Shown one piece after another: positions 51,103 to 57,455 of a stretch of DNA of 64,000 nt; position 1 is the stretch's first letter; each line of letters begins with the position of its first letter. The notes below the pieces were generated by a model. The model searched no databases, had not been told where the DNA came from, and worked only from the letters and a program-made list of their open reading frames with translations. The stretch is from PALSA-894 sp034669145 (GTDB lineage Bacteria > Pseudomonadota > Alphaproteobacteria > Rhizobiales > Xanthobacteraceae), in contig JAXDNY010000120.1 of NCBI GenBank assembly GCA_034669145.1, positions 1 through 64,000 on the forward strand, written 5' to 3'. Made by a program: the position numbers and the translations under genes.

Positions 51103-52950
51103 TCAAATATTTGTCGCAAGAATTGCCGCCAGCGCGGCGTTCTCCTGTCCGGCAAGCTCATCGATCTGGCGGCGGCACCATTGATACGACGCCTCGAAAA
51201 CAGCGGAGTGGTGGTCGAAATCCATCAGATTGGCGCCAGGAAAGACCGGCACCGTCAGAACCAGATCGAGCGGGCCGGGCGACAGCGAATCCGCTGTCTG
51301 ATGCCGGCCGAGGCAGCGCTGAAGCACGTTCACGGGACTGGGAACGTCGGGTAGCCGGCGGCGGCCCGACGGCGTGAGCATGTGGCGGAACAGCCCCCAG
51401 CGTCCCGGAATGCTCGCGTAATCCACCTCGAACCGTTGCGGCATTGCGCGCGTCCCGAAATGCACGACCAGATTCGGCCCCGCCTTGAGCGCCTTCATCG
51501 GCCGCAACGGAATATTGTCGATCACCGCCCCATCGACGAGCATCCGTCCATCCTCGGTGAACACCGGCGGCAAGATCGCGGGGAGCGAGCCGGACGCCCG
51601 CACGGCCCTCCAGAGCGGGCCGCGGCGAAGCAGGCAGAGCGCCTCGCCGGAGTCATCGAGCACCGTCGCCACCGCGAAATAGGGGCGCCACGCGTCTTCA
51701 ATGTCGGCGCCGCCGAACTGGCGCCGCAGCGCCTCATCGAAGGCAATATGGTCGAGCAGCCCGTAACGCGGAAAAGTCAGGCGCTTGAAGCCGCGGCTGG
51801 TCACGAACACGTCGTGAGTGCGCCGGTCGACCTCCTCGGGGCTTAGCAGCAACGCAAAGCCGCCCAGCATCGCAGCGCCGACGCTGGTTCCGCCCAGAAA
51901 ATCGAACGTCATGCCGCGTTCGGCGAACGCCTTGAACACGCCGATATGGGACGGGCCAAAACCGCCGCCCCCGGCCGCCACATAGCCAGTCGCGCGTCCG
52001 GTCAGGAAGCGATGCAGGCTCGCGACATCCCGATCGTCCTCGAGCGACACGTGTTGGTGGAGTGCCACATCCCGTTCGCTCAGCCAGGCAGCCGTTCCCT
52101 CGACCGAACCGCTCCGGCGTTCGTGCAGGCGCACAAGCCGGCGGCGCGACGGGGGGTGAGTCGCGTAGGCGAAGGCCTCGATGGGACTGGGCGGTTCGGC
52201 CGCCGCTCCCGAAACGACGACGAGGACCTGGTCGGCCTGACGGATGGCCTTGCGTGTCCAGTCGCCGAGCGTTTCGCCCGCCACATACACGATCAGTTCG
52301 TAGTCGAGTTCGATGGCATTGAGCCAGTCGCTCACCGCCGAGTCGTTGAGTTCGCTGTTGGGGAATTGGCCTTTCAGGTCGCTCTCGCAAAGCATGCGAC
52401 CCTTCCCGTTGCGCTCGACAAGACGCCGAAGGCGATCATGGAAGCTCTGCGGTACCGGCTGGCTTCCGCCTGCGACGACCGCCACGGTGCGCGCCGCCAC
52501 GGCGCGCTGCTCGTTTGCGATCCGCGTGTTGGCGGCGGCCAGTCTGCGGGCGAGCGTACGCAGCAAGGTCTGATAGATCGCCGGCACCCGCCGTGCGATG
52601 TCGTCGAACGATGTGCGATCGAGCTCGATGACAACCGAATCGCGCGCCGCCACGATCGTGGCGGTCCGCGGAACGCGAGCGAAAAAACCGATCTCGCCGA
52701 TCGGCTCGCCTACTCCGATTTCGTTGATCGCGCTCGTCTGTCCCTCGATCCACACCTCGAAGCGGCCGGAGACGACGAGATAGACCGAGTCCGACTCCGC
52801 GCCCTGGCGGACCAGGCTCTCGCCGCGAAGCAGATTGTGGACCTTCGTTCGCGGTGAGATTTCGGCGAGTTGATCGTCGGAGAGCTCGTGGAACAGCGCT
52901 GCCGAGCGAAGCAATCTCGTTGCATTCGGCACGCTCGGATCGCTTGCCAT
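51103..52950 (-). CDS. Patatin-like phospholipase with N-terminal cyclic-nucleotide-binding domain (NTE-like)
   Basis: 615 aa. Residues about 10-140 form a cNMP-binding domain with LLRGESLVRQGAESDSVYLVVSGRFEVW and the phosphate-binding cassette GEPIGEIGFFARVPRTATIV (Glu, Arg and Thr present). After a middle region comes the patatin domain: GGGGFGPSHIGVFKAFAERG (oxyanion loop), nucleophile Ser in GTSVGA, and Asp of the dyad in MLVDGAVIDNIPL. Bacterial relatives of neuropathy target esterase hydrolyse lysophospholipids. Neighbouring Crp and adenylate cyclase genes suggest that cAMP may tune this lipase (inference). Confidence 0.92.
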   Translation of the reverse strand: MASDPSVPNATRLLRSAALFHELSDDQLAEISPRTKVHNLLRGESLVRQGAESDSVYLVVSGRFEVWIEGQTSAINEIGVGEPIGEIGFFARVPRTATIVAARDSVVIELDRTSFDDIARRVPAIYQTLLRTLARRLAAANTRIANEQRAVAARTVAVVAGGSQPVPQSFHDRLRRLVERNGKGRMLCESDLKGQFPNSELNDSAVSDWLNAIELDYELIVYVAGETLGDWTRKAIRQADQVLVVVSGAAAEPPSPIEAFAYATHPPSRRRLVRLHERRSGSVEGTAAWLSERDVALHQHVSLEDDRDVASLHRFLTGRATGYVAAGGGGFGPSHIGVFKAFAERGMTFDFLGGTSVGAAMLGGFALLLSPEEVDRRTHDVFVTSRGFKRLTFPRYGLLDHIAFDEALRRQFGGADIEDAWRPYFAVATVLDDSGEALCLLRRGPLWRAVRASGSLPAILPPVFTEDGRMLVDGAVIDNIPLRPMKALKAGPNLVVHFGTRAMPQRFEVDYASIPGRWGLFRHMLTPSGRRRLPDVPSPVNVLQRCLGRHQTADSLSPGPLDLVLTVPVFPGANLMDFDHHSAVFEASYQWCRRQIDELAGQENAALAAILATNI

Positions 52951-53040
52951 CGTGGTTCGCCGGCGCTTCCACCCTCCGGCATCCTTGCAGACTGGCTTGG
53001 TGCGGGCAAATTCGGCGCGCGCCCGCTGCCGGCAATGCGA

Positions 53041-53265
53041 TCACTTGGCGCGATTTGAATAGAACTCCTTGAATACCCGACGCGGAATGTCGGAGCGGGC
53101 TGTGCCTTCATGCGCAAGGGCTGTGTCGCTCTCGTGCTTCAGGCTCACGTAGTGTTTTTCCGCCGCAATCGCCCGGCGATACTCGATGACGATGCCGGCA
53201 CAGACCACCGCCAAGGCGTGCAGATAGCCCGGTCGCGACTCGTGGACTTCGGCGATGTCGACCAT
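53041..53265 (-). CDS. Small uncharacterised protein
   Basis: 74 aa, beginning MVDIAEVHESRPGYLHALAVVCAGIVIEYRRAI and ending in a basic segment. One weakly hydrophobic helix (residues 14-28) followed by charged helix; no signal peptide. AGGGAGAGA precedes the ATG. Codon composition matches the surroundings, but no family is recognised. Lies between the patatin gene and another small gene. Confidence 0.6.
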   Translation of the reverse strand: MVDIAEVHESRPGYLHALAVVCAGIVIEYRRAIAAEKHYVSLKHESDTALAHEGTARSDIPRRVFKEFYSNRAK

Positions 53266-53342
53266 GGCTATCTCTCCCTGAAATGGTCTGTCATTTGCAC
53301 TTGAAGACGAAGCAGCAAAACGAAGCAGTGAAACGGGGCAGC

Positions 53343-53576
53343 CTATTTGCCGCTGAGTTTCGGAAGAACGGCTTTGGCGTCATAGTTCTGCGGCAGGGTG
53401 CCGAACCCCGGGATCGAGTCGGGTTTCGTGAAATCCCAAGAATTCTCGGTGAGGCTGAGCAGTATGCCGGCTTTGGCGACATCAACAGATGCGCTCGCTT
53501 CCTGCGCGCCGCTGGGGCCAATCGTTGAAATCAGGATCGCGATGGCGAGAGCGCCGATACCTTGCTTGACTGACAT
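53343..53576 (-). CDS. Small secreted protein with Crp-type upstream site
   Basis: 77 aa. Signal peptide MSVKQGIGALAIAILISTIG with cleavage near GAQ; the mature 50-residue part has no Cys and includes LLSLTENSWDFTKPDSIPGFGTLPQNYD. A GAGGAGG ribosome site precedes ATG 53576. The Crp-type palindrome at 53635 is 59 bp upstream. Family not recognised. Confidence 0.7.
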   Translation of the reverse strand: MSVKQGIGALAIAILISTIGPSGAQEASASVDVAKAGILLSLTENSWDFTKPDSIPGFGTLPQNYDAKAVLPKLSGK

Positions 53577-53634
53577 GACATCCTCCTCTGTGTTCGGGTG
53601 TTGATGTCAGTAGCGCGCGATCCTTTAGCTCAGC

Positions 53635-53648
53635 GTGAGCCACGTCAC
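53635..53648. promoter_or_regulatory. Crp-type site B (GTGA-GCCACG-TCAC)
   Basis: Perfect GTGA-N6-TCAC palindrome 59 bp upstream of the minus-strand secreted-protein gene at 53576. The hexamer at the class II distance is poor (TACTGA), so it may act as a class I, repressing or differently spaced site. It is 140 bp from site C, which faces the other way. Confidence 0.6.
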
Positions 53649-53774
53649 ACACGAGAAACTTTTTGCCCGAGGTCGCTGCGCCCTGAGTCCTCGTGAGGCC
53701 ACGCGAGCAAGAGCACGAGCAGGACGCGCTTTCGTCAGGCGGTCTTGCGCGGCGAATGAAAAGATTTTGCGCGG

Positions 53775-53788
53775 GTGAGCTGGTTCAC
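53775..53788. promoter_or_regulatory. Crp-type site C with class II promoter geometry
   Basis: GTGA-GCTGGT-TCAC, 83 bp upstream of the secreted peptide gene at 53871. A gatagt hexamer (4 of 6 matches to TATAAT) starts at 53811, exactly 29.5 bp from the palindrome centre; a site at -41.5 relative to the start of transcription is the hallmark of class II Crp activation. The same arrangement is repeated at site D. Confidence 0.7.
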
Positions 53789-53870
53789 GCTCGATCCCGG
53801 CGGCGTGCGCGATAGTCGCTCCTGCAAGCGGCCATCACGGCCCGCCCGAGCACCCCAACGGAGACGCATC

Positions 53871-54023
53871 ATGTTCACCAAGACCCTGTTCGCAGCCCTC
53901 ATCCTCGCCACGGCTTCCGTCGCGCTGACCTCGAAGGTCAACGCCGGCCCCAACGGCCAGAGCCAGGCCGAGTACTCCTGGATGGAGCGCGCCTCGAAGA
54001 CCACCGACGGCGGCGGCCAGTAA
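53871..54023 (+). CDS. Secreted small peptide, module 1 (paralogue of 55409)
   Basis: 50 aa. Signal peptide MFTKTLFAALILATASVALT ending SKVNA, then a 25-residue mature peptide GPNGQSQAEYSWMERASK followed by TTDGGGQ. Compared with the copy at 55409 the signal peptide is identical while the first mature residues differ and the tail (E/D)RASK-x-TDGGGQ is conserved, implying a function in the mature tail. A GGAGACG ribosome site precedes the ATG. Downstream are a hairpin and an exported Cys-containing small protein, the whole unit being duplicated beyond the Crp gene. Confidence 0.8.
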   Translation: MFTKTLFAALILATASVALTSKVNAGPNGQSQAEYSWMERASKTTDGGGQ

Positions 54024-54047
54024 CAAGGCGGATCGAATGACCCGCTT

Positions 54048-54077
54048 GAGGGCGGCCGGTGTCGTCCGGCCGCCCTC
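54048..54077 (+). terminator. Hairpin after module 1 peptide gene
   Basis: Perfect 12-bp stem GAGGGCGGCCGG / CCGGCCGCCCTC with a 6-nt loop, 25 bp after the peptide stop and before the next small gene; no T-run follows, so it may be an attenuator or 3'-end protector rather than a full terminator. The module 2 copy has a compensatory G-C to A-T change in its stem. Confidence 0.65.
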
Positions 54078-54123
54078 GCCGGAGGTGCGACCATCCAGGT
54101 TCCTCACGAGAAGGATGAGCACA

Positions 54124-54351
54124 ATGCGAACGCGACTAGACACATACGCGGCCGCCGCAGCCCTGATCGCGTGTATCGCGGTGCTGTCATGCGAGGCCTC
54201 CTACCAGCCCGCCTCGCCGGTCGAATCCGGGCGCCCGCGCGACCTCATTAACCAGCCAATCTGCGGCAATCCCGACAATTTCCGCGACTGGCGCCACTGC
54301 GAGCTGTCGCAGGACATGGAACCTTGTTCCCCGGTCTTCTGCGCGGCTTGA
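54124..54351 (+). CDS. Exported small Cys-containing protein, module 1
   Basis: 75 aa from ATG 54124. A hydrophobic N-terminal segment AAAAALIACIAVLSCEAS resembles a lipoprotein-type signal (Cys after V-L-S), followed by SGRPRDLINQPICG and three further cysteines in a short tail ending PVFCAA. The PR(D/E)LINQP-x-C motif is shared with the module 2 protein at 55659. An AAGGATGAG ribosome site lies 4 bp upstream. No family recognised; export is inferred. Confidence 0.7.
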   Translation: MRTRLDTYAAAAALIACIAVLSCEASYQPASPVESGRPRDLINQPICGNPDNFRDWRHCELSQDMEPCSPVFCAA

Positions 54352-54400
54352 ACACGCCGCTGAGGCTTGGGCACTGTCGATTCTCTCATAGGGGCGCAGC

Positions 54401-55168
54401 ATGAATCTTGCTAGATTGGAGCGAGCCGACCAGCCTCGAGAGGCCACGATGTCCGCGCGCCCGACCAGCCCGAAGGCCACTTTCGACAAGCAGGCCATCT
54501 TTCGCGCGCACCCTCTGTTTGGCCAGCTCGGGGCAGACGCCATCAGCCGGCTTGCGTCGTACGCGCATAGCAAATCCGCAGCGGCCGGCACGACGATTTT
54601 CGAGCGCGGCGATCCGGGGAACAGCCTGTTTGCGGTTTGCTCCGGTACCGTGAAGATCAGCAACCGGTCCACCGAGGGAAAGGATGCGGTCTTCAACCTG
54701 ATCAAGGCCGGCGAGATCTTCGGCGAGATTGCGATGCTCGACGGACACCCGCGCACGGCCGACGCTCTCGCGATTACCGATTGCGACCTCCTGGTGATCG
54801 ACCGGAGGGATTTCGTTCCGATGGTCACGCAATCCCCGGAGATCGCGCTCAAGCTGATCGAGATTCTTTGTGCGCGGTTACGCCACACCAGCGAGCAGGT
54901 GGAAGACTTGATGTTCCTCGACCTGCCGAGCCGGCTCGCGAAAACGCTTTTGTCGTTGGCGGCCAGTCCGAAAGCGGCGCAGGATCGCAAGATATCGATC
55001 ACGCAGCGCGAGATCGGTCAGATCATCGGCATGTCGCGTGAGAGCACGAACAAGCAATTGCGCATCTGGGAAGAGAAGAAGTGGGTACGGCTCAACCGCG
55101 GCGGAGTGGCGGTGCTCGACCCGGATTCGCTTGAGGAAATTGCCGCCGCCGAGCGCGATCAGCCATAA
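54401..55168 (+). CDS. Crp/Fnr family transcriptional regulator
   Basis: 255 aa (239 if ATG 54449 is used; both have ribosome sites). N-terminal cyclic-nucleotide domain with TTIFERGDPGNSLFAVCSGTVKI and the phosphate cassette FGEIAMLDGHPRTADA, where Glu109, Arg118 and Thr119 match cAMP-contacting residues. Dimerisation helix follows, then a winged helix with ITQREIGQIIGMSRESTNKQL; Arg213, Glu214 and Lys218 correspond to the Crp residues that read GTGA half-sites. No Fnr-type cysteines. It lies between two copies of a small-peptide module whose promoters carry GTGA-N6-TCAC, so these are its likely targets. Confidence 0.92.
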   Translation: MNLARLERADQPREATMSARPTSPKATFDKQAIFRAHPLFGQLGADAISRLASYAHSKSAAAGTTIFERGDPGNSLFAVCSGTVKISNRSTEGKDAVFNLIKAGEIFGEIAMLDGHPRTADALAITDCDLLVIDRRDFVPMVTQSPEIALKLIEILCARLRHTSEQVEDLMFLDLPSRLAKTLLSLAASPKAAQDRKISITQREIGQIIGMSRESTNKQLRIWEEKKWVRLNRGGVAVLDPDSLEEIAAAERDQP

Positions 55169-55200
55169 CGATTCCAGCGATCTGTTTTCTTCCAATGCTG

Positions 55201-55232
55201 CAGTCCGCGACCGGTGCAACGGTCGCGGACTG
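55201..55232 (+). terminator. Hairpin downstream of Crp gene
   Basis: Perfect 13-bp stem CAGTCCGCGACCG / CGGTCGCGGACTG with a 6-nt loop, 33 bp after the Crp stop. The T-tract is weak, so termination efficiency is uncertain, but it separates the Crp transcript from module 2. Confidence 0.6.
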
Positions 55233-55293
55233 TCGCATTCTGATGCGCTGACTTCGGCGATAACCTTCCCGACCGCCAGCACGAAAATTTTTT

Positions 55294-55309
55294 CGCAAAT
55301 TAATTTGCG
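55294..55309. promoter_or_regulatory. AT-rich 16-bp palindrome next to Crp site D
   Basis: CGCAAATTAATTTGCG is a perfect palindrome ending 3 bp before site D. Only its right half (TTTGCGCGGGTGA) is kept in module 1, so it is either a second operator or an UP-element-like stretch acquired by module 2. Confidence 0.4.
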
Positions 55310-55312
55310 CGG

Positions 55313-55326
55313 GTGAGGTAGCTCAC
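55313..55326. promoter_or_regulatory. Crp-type site D with class II promoter geometry
   Basis: GTGA-GGTAGC-TCAC, 83 bp upstream of the module 2 peptide gene at 55409. A gatagt hexamer at 55349 again starts 29.5 bp from the palindrome centre. The central six bases differ from site C while both half-sites and spacing are conserved, the pattern expected for a selected binding site. Confidence 0.7.
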
Positions 55327-55408
55327 GCTCGATCCATGAGTCGTGAGCGATAGTCATCCTTGCAAGCGGCCATCACGGCCCGCCCGAGCACCCCAACGGA
55401 GACGCATC

Positions 55409-55558
55409 ATGTTCACCAAGACCCTGTTCGCCGCCCTCATCCTCGCCACGGCTTCGGTCGCGCTGACCTCGAAGGTCAACGCCGGCCCGCAGAGCCACCA
55501 AGCTGAGAATTCCTATTTCGACCGCGCGTCGAAGGTGACCGACGGCGGCGGCCAGTAA
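55409..55558 (+). CDS. Secreted small peptide, module 2 (paralogue of 53871)
   Basis: 49 aa. The signal peptide is identical in sequence to that of the 53871 product; the mature peptide starts GPQSHQAENSYFDRASK and ends VTDGGGQ. The 5' untranslated region from gcaagcggccatcacgg to the ATG is essentially identical to that of module 1. A recent duplication with divergence restricted to the mature N-terminus suggests selection there. Confidence 0.8.
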   Translation: MFTKTLFAALILATASVALTSKVNAGPQSHQAENSYFDRASKVTDGGGQ

Positions 55559-55582
55559 CAAGGCGGATCGCATGATCCCCCC

Positions 55583-55612
55583 GAAGGCGGCCGACATCAG
55601 CCGGCCGCCTTC
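55583..55612 (+). terminator. Hairpin after module 2 peptide gene
   Basis: Stem GAAGGCGGCCG / CGGCCGCCTTC (11 bp, 8-nt loop), in the same place as the module 1 hairpin. The G-C pair third from the base in module 1 is A-T here, a compensatory change that supports a real RNA structure. Confidence 0.65.
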
Positions 55613-55658
55613 ACTCTAAGTAGCCTCCGACAGATTCCCGCATGAAGGAGTGGGCACA

Positions 55659-55850
55659 ATGCAAACGCGCGCCGCCTACGCCATTGTCTCAACGCTCCAC
55701 CTCTGCGCGGCGGTCCTGACTTGCGATGCAGCGGGACGCTTCGACCGGTCGATCAACACCGGACAACCGCGCGAGCTGATCAACCAGCCGGCCTGTTGGA
55801 TCGCTGAAGCCTTCGCCGAGCGCGACGGCTGCGAAATCGTCGGACGTTAG
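55659..55850 (+). CDS. Exported small Cys-containing protein, module 2
   Basis: 63 aa from ATG 55659, with GAAGGAG ribosome site. N-terminal hydrophobic stretch with AAVLTCDA (lipobox-like Cys, although Thr at -1 is atypical), then NTGQPRELINQPACW and a short tail with RDGCEIVGR. Shares PR(D/E)LINQP-x-C and a final Cys-Glu pair with the module 1 protein but is shorter, lacking the C-terminal PCSPVFC part. Confidence 0.7.
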   Translation: MQTRAAYAIVSTLHLCAAVLTCDAAGRFDRSINTGQPRELINQPACWIAEAFAERDGCEIVGR

Positions 55851-55943
55851 CGAACAACAAGCTGCGCCGAGGGAGCCGCCCAGCCGGCGCTCCGCCCCGC
55901 CGCTCGCTTCCGCGCGGCTGACTAGCCGGGCAACACCGTCTTT

Positions 55944-57323
55944 TCAGGGGAATTGTTTTTTCAATTCCTTGAACGCGGCCTTCGCATCGAGAATGCCGTT
56001 GCCCAGCCGGTGCTTCAGCTCATGGTTCGTTCCGAGCCCCGGCGGCTTTCTCGCCATCTGGTTCAAGATACCTTTCAAAACCCCCGGAGGAACTGTTGTG
56101 GAATCCCAGCGGCTGCGCAGGGCCGCGACGATGCCGCCGGTCAGGCCGCAGGCCGCCGACGTCCCGGTGTTGATGCTGAACGCGTCGTCGTCCTCGCAGA
56201 ACTGGCTTACGGCGCAGAGGTCCGGTTTGTCCGGCCCGAGCAGCGGCTGGCCGGGACCTTGCGCAGAATACCCGAGCCATATGGAGTCCGCCCGAACGGC
56301 GCCAACGGTCAGGACGCAAGCAAGCGAGTTGGCGCCCCAGATGCTGCGGCCGGGACCTATGTCGCTTTCGCCGCACCGGTTGTCCGGGCAGAACTGGCCG
56401 CAATTGCCCGCCACAAACACCACGTCGATACCATCAGCGACCGCGTCGCAGACCTTTTTGTTGAAACAATTTTCTGGATTCGTGGTGTAGTGGCCAAGCG
56501 GAATTTCCGATTTGCGATCAAAGATTCCCCAGGGATTCACCAGGATCCACGGCCCCGGAAACTTGCCGGTCCTCTTCCACTTGGCAATGTCCGCCAAGAC
56601 AATGTCGTAGGCGGCCCACGCCAAGCTGAGGAAGCTCTGGACATTGGAGATCCTTGGCGGTGCCAATGGCAGATCGAACAGCAAGGCTTCCGGCGCGACC
56701 TTGAGAATATTGTTGGCGATCATCATGCCGTGGGAACGCCCCACCGATCCCGGATGTGGTGGCGGCGACCCCGGTTGAATGCCACCGACCGACCATCCGC
56801 CTCCGTAGCTTGCTCCCAAGATGTGCTTGTCGAGCCCTTGATCGACAACGACGACGTTCACGCCTTTCCCGGTGGTCTTGCTCTGGTTTCGCAGGAAATC
56901 CACGCCAAGAAGGCGCTCCGCTTCGCATCGATCGGAAAAAATCGGGTCGCTCGCGCTCATGCACCAGTGATCCGCTGCGGCGAATGCGATGTCGGGACTG
57001 CTGCCGGCAAAAATGTCCCCCTTTTCCCCTGCTGCCCTGATGATGTCGTTGACCACGTCCTCGGGCCGGAGCTTGTCGTTGCCAAATACATTGAGCGCCA
57101 CCACGACTTCCTGCGGGAGGAATGGCTGCTTGTCGTCCAGGCGCACATCGGCCGAAGGCAAAGCCGCCGTGCTAAAAGGCGGGTTCGCACCCGATCGATA
57201 GATCTTCTCGGCAACGTAGCTAGTGATCCACTCCCTATTACCGTCGAAGTAGTTTTTGATAATTGTTTCGCGCTCCCTCCCCAGCTTCAGCACGACGAAA
57301 TGCCTGATCGGGTCCTGCGTCAT
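55944..57323 (-). CDS. S8 (subtilisin) family serine peptidase
   Basis: 459 aa from ATG 57323 (a TTG at 57350 would add 9 residues). Catalytic triad: Asp161 in VVVVDQGLD, His198 in GRSHGMMIANNI, Ser389 in NTGTSAACGLTGG; oxyanion Asn in FVAGNCGQFCP. The first 150 residues are a non-catalytic domain. No signal peptide, so it is either cytoplasmic or exported by another route. Several cysteines (CFNKKVC, CGQFC, CGESD) may bind metal or form disulfides. Genes nearby encode small secreted peptides, possible substrates (speculative). Confidence 0.88.
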   Translation of the reverse strand: MTQDPIRHFVVLKLGRERETIIKNYFDGNREWITSYVAEKIYRSGANPPFSTAALPSADVRLDDKQPFLPQEVVVALNVFGNDKLRPEDVVNDIIRAAGEKGDIFAGSSPDIAFAAADHWCMSASDPIFSDRCEAERLLGVDFLRNQSKTTGKGVNVVVVDQGLDKHILGASYGGGWSVGGIQPGSPPPHPGSVGRSHGMMIANNILKVAPEALLFDLPLAPPRISNVQSFLSLAWAAYDIVLADIAKWKRTGKFPGPWILVNPWGIFDRKSEIPLGHYTTNPENCFNKKVCDAVADGIDVVFVAGNCGQFCPDNRCGESDIGPGRSIWGANSLACVLTVGAVRADSIWLGYSAQGPGQPLLGPDKPDLCAVSQFCEDDDAFSINTGTSAACGLTGGIVAALRSRWDSTTVPPGVLKGILNQMARKPPGLGTNHELKHRLGNGILDAKAAFKELKKQFP

Positions 57324-57455
57324 TGCCTGTCGCTCCCCTGTGCCGGGCAAAGTCGTCCTTCGTGGCCGTAGCGGGGCTCATCAAACGAGACCTTGCGGGG
57401 CACTACCATAATGGACAAACATGTCGGGACAAATAGCACGAATTGATGATCCCTC

